Assembly: GCA_963682175.1 (NCBI GenBank)
Contig: OY821787.1
Location: 18,454,501-18,518,500, forward strand
Source: Triglochin maritima
Taxonomy: Eukaryota > Streptophyta > Magnoliopsida > Alismatales > Juncaginaceae
Direction: 5' to 3'
Length of the DNA stretch: 64,000 nucleotides
A program made the translations under genes and the position numbers. The notes beneath the pieces are model-generated. The model searched no databases and was not told the DNA's origin. It worked only from the letters and a program-made list of their open reading frames with translations. Shown piece by piece: positions 45,814 to 58,281 of this stretch. Every line of letters begins with the position of its first letter. Positions within the stretch are counted from its first letter, which is position 1.

Positions 45814-48800
45814 CTAGCACCACGTGATCTGAAAATTCTGCTCCTCGCTATCTTTATCCGCAAGCTTCTTGATTTTATCCGAAAGACACCCAATCATGTC
45901 TTTCATTACCACCACGATATCTCCTGGCTCTTTCTTCTCTCCCTCGAAAATCCGTCGGTTTCGTTCCAGCCAGCACTCATGAATCATGGCACTAAGAGCC
46001 CACCTTCGCACCGCCTTGGCATTCCGGGTTCCTCTCGCGTGTGAGAGGCGTGTGGCTTCAGCTTCGAGGGATCTTGCAATCCTAGTTCCCAGCTTCATGA
46101 GGAGGAGTAGTGCTGTCCACACCCCTCTAATATACGAACACGTCCAGAAGAGATGGTCCATGTCCTCTTCCTCCCTCTCACAAAGGCTACACACCGGGTC
46201 ATACTTTGCTCCTCTTAAATTCATAAGTTTTTTTGTTAAGAGGCGCCCCCTCATTGCACGCCAAGCTGTGATAGCGTGTTTGGGAATGACATGTTTGTGC
46301 CAAACCACATCCACCCAAGTGACCTTCCTCCCCGGTTTCAGCACCCACTTCCACACTTCCTTTATTCCTAATGTTTCCCCCTTCCCTTCTATGCGCATAG
46401 GCTGGTCCACACCTCCAAGAATGCGTGTATTTGTGATTTTCAAGTGGACTTCCTCCGTTATCGTTGATCTTGGGGGTGGGAGGTTCCATTTTCCCTCTCT
46501 AATGAAGTAGGACACTTTGGTATCCCAAGGCACTCCCAATTCATGATGAAGACGAGCTCCCCAACTCTCACATTGAAAAGGTTCGCCACACCACGGATAT
46601 TGGAAGAACCGAATTTCTTGCCCATTTCCCACGTTATATTTGATGTGCCGTTGGGCAATGTCACGAACTCGGAGAATTCCTCGCCATGCCCATGATGAGG
46701 ACGATGGTGGCCTCGCTAGCCAAATAGAGCGGTTTTTAAGGTATTTTCTTCTGACACACTTTACCCAAAGAGAGCTTCCTTCCGCCACAAGTAGCCACAA
46801 TAATCAGAGGAGGCCCACATCATTCCAGCTTGTTAGTCTTTTCAGACCGAGCCCTCCTTCATCCTTTGGAGTACACACATCCTTCCACGCCACAGCAACC
46901 CACTTCTTTGGGCCCCCCCAAACGAATTGAGCCATGAGGCTCTCAATCTCTTTCAGCACCTTTCGAGAAATAAGGAAAGCGGAGGTCCAATAGATACTAA
47001 GCGAGACAAGCACGCTTCTCACAAGCTCTACCCGGTCGGCAATGGATAGAAAATTCTGCTTCCAAGTGCTAAGTTTTTGCTTGAACTTGTTTACTAGTGA
47101 CATACAATGAGTTCTCCCCATCCTCCCGGAGAATAAAGGCAGCCCGAGGTAAATCACCGGAAATTCCTTTCGTTCCATACCAAGGTGGGCTGCGATCCAA
47201 GCTCCATGCAGCACGTTTCCTCCCATGAATACTTGGCATTTTTCCGTGCTAAATCTCAGCCCCGAACATGCCGTGAACTCCTCAAGGACAACCCTTATAG
47301 CCCGAGCATTTACTTTTGTTGCACTAGCAAAGACTAGGACGTCATCGGCGAATAGCAAATGCGAAACGGGCACCTCCCCACAAGATAATGGTTCAATCCT
47401 TCCATCCCTCACCGCTTGTTTTATCATCTCACTTAGGACTTCCATACACAAAACAAACAAGTACGGTGCCAAGGGGTCACCTTGCCTCAAGCCATTTGTC
47501 GCAGCGAACGCGGTTGAGTTAGCTCCATTTACCGTCACTACAAATGATGCTTTGACACAACTCATAATCAGCCTTCTCCACTTCGGAGGGAAACCGAAGC
47601 GAGTCATTACCTCATCAAGGAAGGACCATGAGATGGAGTCATATGCTTTCCTAATATCAAGCTTTAGGCACATTCGTCCCCTCCCTTTGTCTAGGTTTAG
47701 ATTGTGAAAAGTTCATGTGCAAGTAGAATATAATCACAAATTCGCCTTCCTTTGACAAAAGCACTTTGGTTCTCCCCAATAAGTCTTGGTAGCAGCCCCT
47801 TTATTCGGTTTGCGAGCACTTTGGATGTGAACCTATAGGTCATGTTGCATAGAGCGATAGGACGATAGTCCTCTACCGAATTTGGTGCCTTCTTCTTCGG
47901 GATGAGGGTGATTGAGGTAGAGTTCCATTGGGTGAGCACTCTTCCGCTGTCCAAACAGGAGTTCATGGCCTGAAATATGTCTCCTTTAATGGTGTCCCAC
48001 GTGGTCTTGAAGAACTTTGCATTGAAGCCATCGGGGCCCGGTGCCTTGTCCACATTTGCATGTAACACCACGTCCTCGATCTCTTTTAATTCCAGCTTTT
48101 GGGTGAGGATTCTCCCTTCCTCCGGCTGGAGCTGTGGGAGAATGAGAGAAGGATCAATGGGTTGTACCTGAAAATCATTAGCAAATAGGTTAGCATAAAA
48201 ACGCCGAAAGGCGTCCCGAATTTCGTCGTCCTCCTCCATGATATGCGCTCCCTCACATACTCTCCTCACTTGATTGGTGGCTCTCCTCACACGGAGTTGC
48301 CCATGGAAAAACCTAGTGTTTCGATCCCCCTCTTTCAACCACTTCACCCTTGATTTTTGCCGGATAATGGATTCCTCCCGAGCAAGGGCACGCTCAAGAT
48401 TGCCCTTTGCTGTCCCTTCATCAATAGCTAGCTCTTTGTCATGTAATAGGCTTTGTCTTTTCTTTCTCACTTCCTCAAGGGCAATCCGGGCTTCACCCAC
48501 CTTGTTTGTAATGTTCCCAAATGTTCTTCCACTCCAAACTATAAGTGCCTTCTTTACTTCTTTTATCTTTTCAGCAACACGAAACATAGGCGTGCCAACT
48601 ACAAACGTAGACCAAGCTTGATCCACTATGGCTTTGAACTCCTCATGCTCCATCCAATGGTTTTCAAAACGAAATATTTTCTTTTTCCTTTTTTCATTTC
48701 CCTCCGTTCTCATCACTAGCATGGCATGGTCACTAAGATCTTTATCACCAACGATGTAATAAGATTTCGGAAACATCTCGAGCCACGCATTGTTCATGAG

Positions 48801-49405
48801 TATACGGTCAATCCTTGTCTCAATGCATGCACTTCCTTCAGATGAATTTGACCACGTGAAATCGCCTCCCGTAGAAGGCACCTCAAGTAGCTGAAGTGTA
48901 TCAATACACTCATTAAACTCCTTCATCGCTGTCTCATTTCCAGCAGCACCCCCCCCCGCTTCTCACTAGCATAGCGAATACAATTAAAGTCACCTCCTAC
49001 GATCCACGGCCTCAAAACCTCCAGGGCCACAAGATGGAGGTCACTCCACAAAGCTCGCCTATCCACATGCCCATTTTCCCCGTACACCGCCGTCATATCA
49101 AATGTTGCCCCATCCATCTTCTTGCAGCCCTTGAAGTGGAGTAGTTGTGGTGTTTCGAAAGTCACTTGAAGGTCAATAACTTTGTCATTCCACAACACCA
49201 ACAGCCGTCCCGAGTCGACGATCAAGCTATTTGCAATCCAAGCATGCGGCCAAATCGCTCGTTTGAATCTTTCCATCTTCTTGTGTTTTACCTTGTGTTC
49301 CATAAGACATACTACATCCGGATTTGTCTCCTTTATTCGACCCCTAATCATGAGTGCACGGCCGGGTCCATTTGCTCCGCGCACATTCCACATTAGTACA
49401 TTCAT
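45814..49405 (-). pseudogene. LINE-3 ORF2: APE endonuclease, reverse transcriptase, zf-RVT
   Basis: It starts at 49405 (MNVLMWNVRGANGPG), overlapping the ORF1 stop as ATGA. The endonuclease half reaches GGDFNCIRYASEKRGG, then a frameshift falls in a run of nine C on + at about 48950. The frame resumes at 48926 (STGGDFTWSNSS, SDHAML) and runs through the RT finger KAPGPDGFNAKFF to HELFTI, where one base is missing near 47706. Motif A (KLDIRKAYDSISW), motif B and motif C (FADDVLVF) follow to about 46804. There a TGA replaces an Arg codon (GLL*LLW, where LINE-2 has MLRLFW). The C-terminal 328 codons, with zf-RVT, are intact to 45814. No RNase H follows. Confidence 0.92.
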
Positions 49406-51555
49406 GGGTTTAAAGGTGCGGGGTGACCCCCATGACCTCCAATCGAGAGCTTGTTGTTTAACTTCCTTCCGGATCGCCTAAGCGTTGGTGGTGGCGATAT
49501 CACTTTCTTTAACCCCGGTTTTACAATTCCCACGTCCTCTTTCTCTTCTTCCCCCTCCTCCACAAAATCCTTGTGTCCGAGAATGTCATACCTTCCTCCA
49601 CTCGTGTGTGACATGAGGCTCGAAGCATCTTTACTCTTTGCTACTCGTGTTGGTGAATTCCACCCGAACTCCTCACATACCAAAGAAACTAGTCCGCCCA
49701 TATGAGATTCACCTTGTGGGGAAGTCTTCTTGCTTTCTTTCTTGCCTGAATTTTCGTGACCCCATTGCCATGTACACTTGTGCCTACATTTGCCTTCCCT
49801 TCCTCTTGCGAAACAAGTTTTGTCCCCAAGATGCTCCTAGTATTGTCTTCTAGGGTTGCCTCTCCCAAGGAGATTAACTCATCTTCATCCACATATCGGG
49901 GGGTCCTCCCTTGCAAGGTGCCATCTTGTTCTCCCCCCCTCTCCTTGCTTACTGAAATCTGTTCCCCAAGAGAAGGATTGGTGCCACTCTCCCTCTCAAT
50001 TCGTGGGGGGCTTGCTAGCAAAATGTCCTCTTTTTCCTCCCTTCCATTCTTTCCTTTAAGTGAGGTGCTAAATGATAATTTCCCCCCAAGAGGAGTCAAG
50101 TGGTCCAGCTCCCTCTCTTTTGCAACCAAAATAACAACCTCCTCATTTGCCCATTCAAACCTAGAGCACTCAACTCTCTCCCCATTGGCTCTTCCCGAAA
50201 TAGGAACAACACTTTCCACTCCCACTTCCCCTTGCTATTTTTGTCCACCACTAGACTCCCCCTCTTGTGCCCCCAAAGAGAAATTCGTTGGCATATCATC
50301 CAACATGTCTCCCAACTTAACCCCAAAGCAAATCTGGTCCCCCCACATGCTACTTGCATCAAGGTTCTCCCTTTCTCAAGAGAGAGACACTCACCTTTCA
50401 TTTTGTTGCATTTTCCCTCCTCTTGTGCACTCTCATCTACCATCCACATGGCATTTCAAGACTTGCTCCCTCTTCCACATCAGCACTCCTTCCTTCCACA
50501 TCATCATCTCCGCCAGCCTTCCCTTTCTCCTCTTGACCTCTAGCTGCAAACTCCACCAAAGAAATGTGAGTGCCACGGCTGGACACCTCCGAATTTCCTT
50601 GCTTTGCATTGCTCTTTCCAGCCTTCCTCCTATCAACCACGACCCACCTCTCCTCCTTCCCTTGCTGAGTGTCACTAACCTTGTTTATGGCCCCTCTTCT
50701 CAACTTGCATCTCTCCAAGTCATGACCAAACTCGTTACAATTCGTGCAATACCCGGGCTTCCATTCATACTCCACATTTAATCGATGTGTGCCGGCCTCT
50801 TCAATTTGCACCTCCACCCAACTTGGATAACTGAAATCAGAGGACACTTCCACACACACCCTAGCATAGGCAAGCCTCCACCCCGATGCGGTTTGCTCAT
50901 CCATGTATATTGGCCTCCCAAGAACACTCACAATGTTCCTCAACGTTTTTTGAGACCAAAATCAAAGGTCTAGCTCCGGGAGACGAATCCAAATGGGAAC
51001 CGTGGTGATGTTTGCCCTTTGCAAAGCCACTTCCGGAGCCCATTCAAGGACCACAAGGGGGCAGCCTCGAATGAAACAAGGACCTCCTTCAAGCACCCTC
51101 TTCTTATCTTCAGCAAGGGAGAACCGAAATAGGAGAAACCCTTGACTCCTCTTAATGACCTCCAACGTTCCAGCCAAACCCCACACCTTGTGGAGGTGTT
51201 TCTCAAGTGTAGGCAAGTGTGGTCTAAATGCAATGAAGTAACCAACAAGAACTTTATCCCATCTCTTCAATAACTCAACTACCTCTTGCTTGGAACAAAA
51301 TGCCAACTTCTCCCCTCCCTTCTCAGCCGGAGGGACAAACTCTAGGGCTGTGGAGACCCTATTTCCAGCCTTGAATAATTCGCTCCACTTCCTTAGGGGA
51401 GCAAGAACACTCCCTAGAGGTGGTGCGGAACCATCCTCTCCATCATCTCCAAGAGATGAGGATGAGACAAGCAATGGTGGTGGATGGAGACCCAAAAATG
51501 TGCCACAATCTCCATCTCCTAAATGCAAATGAGTAGAACTAGTCTTGGGATCCAT
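49402..51555 (-). pseudogene. LINE-3 ORF1: DUF4283 and zinc-knuckle protein (broken)
   Basis: It starts at 51555 (MDPKTSSTHLHLGDG). DUF4283 runs through KVLVGYFIAFRPHLPTLE to PIWIRLPELDL, where a TGA at 50962 replaces the Arg codon seen in LINE-2 (LDLRFWS). The frame continues to the knuckle CTNCNEFGHDLERC, with all four ligands present, and stops at 50437. The long C-terminal part is spread over several frames. The last 99 codons (GWNSPTRVAK... SPPPTLRRSGRKLNN) end at 49402 with the ATGA overlap to ORF2. It is the RNA-binding partner of ORF2. Confidence 0.87.
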
Positions 51556-51670
51556 TTTGGTGCAAAAAACTAAGAGATTTGGTGGAAGAAAAATCGGAAA
51601 CCCTAGAAACCCCTAGGTTCTCCATGTTGCGCCACTCCTTCTCTCTCCTCTCATGTTTTTTCCTTCTCTC

Positions 51671-52696
51671 TCTTCCTTCTCCTCCTCACTCCCTCTTCCT
51701 TTTCTCTATACTCTTCTTATCCTCTTTTCTCCACTCTCATCTCTGCCTTCTCTACTATCTCTCATTCTCGCTTTCCATCTCTCTTCTCTCTCCTTCCCCT
51801 CTCTCTTTTCTTCTCCCTCTCCTCTCTTCTCTACCTCTCCCTCCTCGTCCCTCTTCTCCTTCTCTTCGTCTGCTTCTTCTCCCCCTCTCCTTCTTCTCTC
51901 CGCCCTCTCCCTCTTGTCCCTCTCTCTTTCCCTCTCTCCCCTCATCTCGCATTCTCTCTCGTTCTCCCTCTTATCCACTTTCTCTTCTCCTTCTCACTCG
52001 TTCCCTCTCCTCTTATCCTCTCTCCTTCTCTCTTCTTCTACTCTCTCCCTCTCCTTCTCTCGCTCGCTTCTCCTTTTCCCCTCTCCTCTCTCTCTTCTCT
52101 CTCAACTCTCCCTTCTCTATCTCCTCTCTCCTTCTCTATCTCTCTACCGTTCTCTATCTCCTCTTCTCTCGTTTCCTCTCTCCTTCCCTATTCTCCTTCT
52201 CTCTTCCCTCTTTTCTTCTCTCTCTCCTCTTCCCTCTTCTACTTGTATATCTCCCTCTTACCCTCTCTGTCTCTTGTTATTCTTACAAGGAGAGAAGGAA
52301 GAGAGGAGTGAGACGGGGAGAAGGAGAAGAAGAGAGGGGATAACGAGAAGGAAAGGAGAGTAGCAGAGGGAAGATGAGAAGGAAGGGGACACCTTCTCTC
52401 TCTATCTCCTCCTTCCCTTCATTGCTCCTCTCCTCTCCTCGTTCTCTCTCTCCCTTCTCCTCTCCCATTCTCCCTCTTCTCCTCTCTCCTATCCTCTTGT
52501 ATTCCCTCATCTTTGTTTTATCACTCACCCCCTTCTCCCTTTTCTCTCCTCCTCTTCCCTTCTCTTTCTCCTTATCGCTCTCCTCCTCTATCTCTCTCGC
52601 TCCTTCTCTCTCCCATTCTATATATCTACCCTCCCTTCTTTATCTCATTCCCTTCCCTAGTCCCTCTTCTCCTCCTTTCCTTCTCTATCCTCTTCT
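51671..52696. repeat. Pyrimidine-strand satellite, block 8 (subfamily 2)
   Basis: Starts with the right LINE-3 target copy and continues block 7. It contains the variant island P9 and then the start of a second subfamily-2 monomer, giving a period of about 2.6 kb. It ends at the LINE-4 tail. Confidence 0.9.
52284..52392. repeat. Purine island P9 (diverged)
   Basis: An AG-rich strand-switched segment homologous to P1-P8 (AAGGAGAGAAGGAAGAGAGG) but without the CCTTATAAGG palindrome: the left junction reads TTATTCTTACAAGG. It shows that subfamily 2 shares the monomer plan. Confidence 0.82.
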
Positions 52697-52717
52697 TTGT
52701 TTTTGCAAAGCAAAAGG

Positions 52718-52730
52718 GAGGCATAGCCTC
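52718..52730 (-). other. LINE-4 3'-terminal stem-loop
   Basis: The minus strand reads GAGGC-TAT-GCCTC: the stem is intact and one loop base is changed. Confidence 0.7.
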
Positions 52731-52862
52731 TATTGTATATTTGTATGTAAACATACACATCCTACAAAAATGTTATCTATTACTGCCCTCGAGTCATTCT
52801 CAGTACATAACTAGAATCTACCTATAACCAACATTTACCTCACCACCCAAGTGTTGTTTTAG

Positions 52863-55800
52863 CTAGCCCCAACTACTCTCATACAATCTCAACGCATCAG
52901 AATCGTCTCTAAGTTCCTGAATCTGTGTGCCCATGTCCTCGGGTCGTTGCTTCTCGTTCTCGAATATCCTCCTATTGTGCTCTTGCCAACACTCATAGAT
53001 GGTTGCTGCAAGAGTAAGCCTCGTGGCCTCGCATCGTTTGCAACCTCTTCACCTCCGCATCAAGAGTAAGATTGATGCTAGTATCCAGCCGTAGTATTCC
53101 CAATATTTGTGGCCAAACTTGTCGGGAGAAGTCGCACTCCCAGAATAGATGTGCCATATCCTCTTCTCGTTCTCACATAATACACAAAGAGGGTCGTGGT
53201 TTGATCCCCTAGCTCGCATGAAAGCCTTAGTGACCAATCGTCCTCGCATAGCTCTCTAAAGCGTAAGTGCATGCTTTGGTATGTGATTTTTGTGCCAAAC
53301 CATATCAGTCCAGCCCATTTTCCTTTGTCGAGGTACCACCCAACTCCATGCTTCCTTTGCTGAGAAACCATCACTCTTCACTCCCTCTCGAATAGGAGTG
53401 TCTCGGCCCACACGGATTGGAGTGTGTAATATCCTAGGCCACAGTACCACCATCTCTAGGGACCTCGGGTCGGGGAGGATCCAAGCCCCCTCATGGATGA
53501 AATGTGATACCATAGTATCCCTTGGCATCCCCATGTCGTACTATAGTCATTCTCTTCCGGGTGAGGATAAGAATGGCTGCCCACACCAAGGGTCGGTGAA
53601 AAACCGAATTTCTGTCCCGTCTCCCACTCGGTATTGGATTTTATCCTTTGCCATGTCTTGGACACTTAGAATGCCCCACCACGCCCAAGAACACACCGGC
53701 GGTGGCCTAGCTAACCATATGTTACGGTTCTGCAAATATTTCCTTCGCATACACCGAACCCAAAGCGAACTACCATCCTCGATGATCAACCAAAGGAGAC
53801 AGATCAGCCCAACATCATTCCGGTCCTTGAGTCTTCTCAGCCCCAAACCACCCTCCTTCTTTGGTTTGCAAATGTCCTTCCACGCTACAGCCACCCACTT
53901 TGTAGGACCTCCCCATATGAAGTGGGTCATGATGCTCTCCACCTCGTTTAAGACTTTTCTTGGGATGAGGAAGGCTGAAGTCCAATAGATACTCATGGAC
54001 ACGAGCACACTCTTGACTAACTCCACACGACCCGCCATCGATAGAAAACTTCTCTTCCATGTACTTAGTCGTTGTTGAATCTTGCTAATTAATCCCGTGC
54101 AATGATGTCTCCCCAGCCTTTAGGAGAAGAGTAGAAGGCCCAAATAGGTAACCGGAAAATCAACCCTCTCCATGCCTAGGTGCGAGCAAATCTATGTACT
54201 CTCATTTGCTTCTCCTCCCATAAATACTTGACTCTTTGCTACGTTCAGCTGCAGCCCGGAGGAGGCTGAGAAATCAGTAAGGATACGCTTAATCACTCTT
54301 GCATTTGCTCGTGTAGCCGCAGCAAATACCATCACATCATCTGCAAATAGGAGGTGGGAGACTTGTCCATCCCCACACCTTGCTGGTTCGAGAGTGCCCC
54401 TCTCAACCTCTCTTCTGAACATGCCACATAACACCTCCATACAAAGAACAAAGAGGTAGGGGGCTAATGGATCCCCTTGCCTCAACCCATTCGTGGCAAC
54501 AAAGGGTTTGGAGTTCTCACCATTCACCGTGACCACAAAGGAAACTCGCAAACAAGCCATCATGAGTTTACACCAATGGACGGGTAGGCCCACCCTCTTG
54601 AGTACCTCCTATAGGATTTGCCAAGAGATAGAATCATATGCTTTCCTAAGGTCGAGCTTCAAACACATTCTTCCTCGTCCTCCTCCCAAGTGCATATTGT
54701 GGCATATCTCGTGGGCTAGCAAGATGTTGTCGTTGATTCTACTTCCACTCACAAATGCACTTTTCGTTTCCCCCACCAATTTAGGAAGTAGTACCTTCAA
54801 TCGATTTGCCAAAATCGTTGACAAGAAACGATATACCATATTGCAAATGGAAATGGGTCGGTAATCATCCACCAAAGCTGGAGTCGTCTTCTTCGGAATA
54901 AGGGTGACGGAAGTGTATTTAACTTGCTTTAGGAGTTTCCCACTTCTCATGAAGGAGTCGATTGCTTTGAAAAGGTCCCTCTTAACACACTCCCACGCGG
55001 CCTTGAAATTTTTTGCATTAAATCCAACCGGGCCCGGTGCCTTGTCCACGTTCGAGTGTTTCACCACTTCTTCAAGTTCCTTCATATCTAGTGGTTGAAT
55101 AATAGCTCGTGCATCGTCCTCCCCCACCTTCGGGAGGGGTAAAGTTGGGTCAAGTAGCTGGACCTAAAAATCACTAGAAAACAAGTTAGGAAAATGCCTT
55201 CAGAAGGCCTCACGGATGGCTTCCTCATCCTAAATAACCACCCCTTCGTCACTCACTCTCCTCATATTATTGGTGGCTCTCCTCACTCTTAGGGAAGCGT
55301 GGAAAAATCTGGAATTTCGGTCACCCTCTTGCAGCCATCAAACCCTTGATTTCTGCCTCACAAGAGCCTCCTCCTGGACCAAGGCACGGTCTAGGTCCTC
55401 CTTGCAAAGTTTTTCACGTTGTATGAGTTCCTCATCGTGTGGATTGCCCTCTATTTGCTTCCCGATTTCAGCAAGGTGGAGCTGAGTTTCACCAACCTTC
55501 TGCTCCACATGACCAAAGGTGGCCTCACTCCATCTCTTAAGTGCCCCCTTCACCTAATTTAACTTTGCTGCCAATCTAAACATGGGAGTACCTTCTACCC
55601 TCGTGGACCAAGCCTCCTTCACCACATCCAAAAACATCTCATGCTCAGCCCAGAAATTCACAAATCTAAACATACGCTTCTTCCTTGGTCCCTCCTTTTC
55701 CGTGGTTAAGATGAGCATCGACTGGTCACTCAATTCCCTATCCCCCACGACAAAGTAAGAATCTGTAAAGGCCTCCAACCACGCATGGGACATAAAGATT

Positions 55801-56398
55801 CTATCAATCTGTGTCATGATGGTTTCTTCCCCATTCGAAGAATTGGACCACGTAAATTCTCCTCCGGTAGACGGGACCTCCACAAGTTGGCGCTGATCCA
55901 CACAAGCATTGAAGTCCTCCATGGCCACCACGTTTATACCCTCTCCCCCCCTCTTCTCGCCAGCTTTCTTGATGCAATTGAAGTCCCAACAGACCAACCA
56001 AGATGTTGTGGCTGCTAGGTAGCTCGACCAAGGTCCTCCCAAAGTGACCTCCGCTCTACGTACCCATTTTCAGCATAAACTGTTGTACTCGCTATGTTTC
56101 TCCCATATCTCGTCTCCCTTCCCTCAAGCTGCAGCAATTGCGTTGTTTGAAAGGTTACCCAGAGATCCACCTTGAGCTCATTCCATAAAACAAGAATCCT
56201 ACCATAATTTGTAACCAAACTATTTGAATCCCATTCATGCCCCCTAATGGCTCTCCTAAATTGCTCCAATTTCTTAAGCTTCACTTTGTGTTCAACGAGG
56301 CACACGATATCCGCTTTGGCCTCCTTTATTCGTCCCTTAATCATGTGTGCACGGCCGGGGAGATTTGCACCGCGCACGTTCCATACTAGAACATTCAT
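52863..56398 (-). pseudogene. LINE-4 ORF2: APE endonuclease, reverse transcriptase, zf-RVT (many breaks)
   Basis: Starts at 56398 (MNVLVWNVRGANLPG), again with ATGA. It is broken near 56030, at a stop at 55554, near 55330, near 55130, near 54606, near 54190, at 53547 and near 53250. The pieces still show DFNCIKKAGEKRGG, SDQSML (the endonuclease SDH motif changed to SDQ), KAPGPVGFNAKNF (one Asp of the finger motif lost), KLDLRKAYDSISW, GLRQGDPLAPYLFVL, FADDVMVF and HKNHIPKHALTL. The presumed end is a TAG at 52863-52865. It is the most decayed ORF2 in the window. Confidence 0.85.
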
Positions 56399-56515
56399 GG
56401 CTTTGCAATATGGGACTTTCGTCCCTTACTGCCTCAGTTTGTTTTTTGTTGTTCTTGTCCCTTCTCTCGAATTGCACGGAACATTTCAGGTTGTGGTGAT
56501 AATAACTCAAGGTCC

Positions 56516-58262
56516 TTCTCTCTCCTTCTCTGTCATCTCTCCCCTTATCTCCTTATCTTTCTCTCTCCTCCTTCTACTTCTTTCTCTATTCTTATCCCTC
56601 CTTCTCTCCCCTCTCTCCACCGCTTCTCCTTGTTCTTCACAATCTCTTATTGTCCCGCGCTCTCTCCTTCTCTCTCCTCTCTCTGATTCTCCCTTCCCTT
56701 CTATCTTCCATCTTCTCTCTCCTTCTCCTTCACTCTTCGTCTTCAATCTCCTTCCTTTCTCTCCTCTCCTCTTGCATCTCTCCCTCTATCTCCTTATGCT
56801 TCCCATCTCTGCTCTTTCTCTCTCTCTCTCCGTCTCCTTGTCCCTCCTTCCCTCCTCCATCTCCGTCTACTTATCTCTCCATGTCCTTCTCTCTCCCCTC
56901 CTCTCTCACTCTATAGTACTCTCTCGCTCTCCTCCTTCTCCTTCTTCTCTCTTTTCTTCTCTCTCATCCTCCTCCTTTATCTCCCCTCTGTTCCACTCCT
57001 TTTCCTTCTCGCTCTCATCCCCTCTCACTCCCGTTGTTCTTCTCTCTCTATCTATATCTTCTCTCCACTCTCCCCTTCTCCTTCTCCCTGTGCGTCCTTA
57101 TTCTAATCTTTGTCATTCTCCTTCTCTCTCCTTGTCCTCTCTCTTGTTCTCGTTCTTATCTCCTTCTTCTTCTCTCTCCTTCTTCTCCCTCTTCTCTTTC
57201 TCTATCTCTCCTTCTCTTTCTCTTATCTCTCTCATTCTGCTTGGCTTGTCCTTCTCTCTCCTCCTCCGTTTTCCTTTCCTTTCTGTCACCTTCACTCTCT
57301 CGCACTCCTTTCGTTCTCCTCCATATCTCTCTCCTCTCTGTTTGTGTCTCCATCTCTCTTTCCCCTTTTCCTCCTTTCTCGCTTTGCTTCACCCTTTCTC
57401 TCTCCCCTTTCTCCTTCTCTCTATTTCTTGCTCTTCTTACCTTTTATCTCTACTCCCACTCTCTTTCCTTCTCTCCTTCCCATCTAGTCCCCTTCTCGTT
57501 GTCTTTCTCCATCTAGCTCACTTACGGACTTTCTCTCCCCTTCTCTCACTCTTACTCCCTCTTTATTCTCTCCTTCTCTTTCTCTCTCTCCTTTTCTTCC
57601 ATTAACAGTCTCCATCTCTCTCTCCTCTCTCTACTGCTCGCTCCAATTCACTCTCTCCCCTTCTCCGTTTCACTCCCTCATTATCTCTCCTTCTTCCTCT
57701 CTCTGCTTCTCTATTGTTCTCTCTACTTCTCCATCTCTCCTCACTGTCCTTGTCCTTCTCACTCTGTCCCCCTTTGTCCACCTCTCCTCTCTCTCCTTCT
57801 CCTTCTAGCTCTCTCTCCATCTCCTTCTCTCTTCTTCTTCCTTCTCCCTCTCTCCTTGTTTCCCCCATTTACTTCTTCTCATACTACACTCCCCATCTCT
57901 CCCTCTCCCATTCTCCTTCTCTCTCCTTCTCCTTCTCTTTCCCTCATTCTCCCTCTCACCTCTCTCCCTCTCCCTCTCCCACTCATTCTCCTCCTTCCCC
58001 CTCTACCTCCTTTGTCTATCTCTCCTATCTCTCCTCCTTTTCTCTCCACTCCTCCCCTTCTATGTTTTCCTTCTCTCCATCTCATTCTCCTTCACGCCCT
58101 CTCCCTGCTTCTCCTTCTCTCTCATTCTCCTTCTTATCTATTTCCTTCTCCTTCCCCGTCTCTTTCCGCTTCTCCACTCTTTCTAACCCTCGACATGTCC
58201 ATCTCTCTCGTTCTCTCCTTATCTCTCTCTTTCTTTCTCCTTCTCTACCTTCTCCCTCTCCT
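56516..58262. repeat. Pyrimidine-strand satellite, block 9 (subfamily 3)
   Basis: C/T-rich with more interspersed T, G and A than subfamilies 1 and 2. It aligns with block 10: GATTCTCCCTTCC...CTTCGTCTTCAATCTCC at about 56682-56755 recurs at 60887-60960. No purine island is seen. It ends with the left LINE-5 target copy CCTTCTCCCTCTCCT (58248-58262). There are no genes. Confidence 0.88.
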
Positions 58263-58281
58263 TTTTTTGCAAAGCAAAAGG

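Larger units (their letters stand above)
45641..51670 (-). mobile_element. LINE-3: full-length plant L1-type LINE, 6030 bp
   Basis: A perfect 16-nt target duplication at 45625-45640 and 51671-51686 brackets A tail, 3' stem-loop, 3' UTR, ORF2, ORF1 and 5' UTR (51556-51670). The sense-strand 5' end is AG-rich, as in LINE-2. Two stops of the CGA to TGA kind, plus frameshifts, break both ORFs. Confidence 0.95.
52697..56515 (-). mobile_element. LINE-4: plant L1-type LINE, lacks ORF1
   Basis: The 3' tail (52697-52704, with one internal change), stem-loop (52718-52730), 3' UTR and complete but decayed ORF2 are present. The sequence extends only about 115 nt past the ORF2 start, into the end of ORF1, so it is 5' truncated. 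No convincing target duplication is visible. TCCTTCTCT occurs at both edges, but this is expected in such DNA. The satellite is subfamily 2 on the left and subfamily 3 on the right. Confidence 0.88.

Noticed and set aside
52697..56516. Target duplication of LINE-4 (TCCTTCTCT at both sides)
   Set aside because: In DNA of only C and T a 9-nt match is expected by chance, and the flanks belong to different satellite subfamilies.
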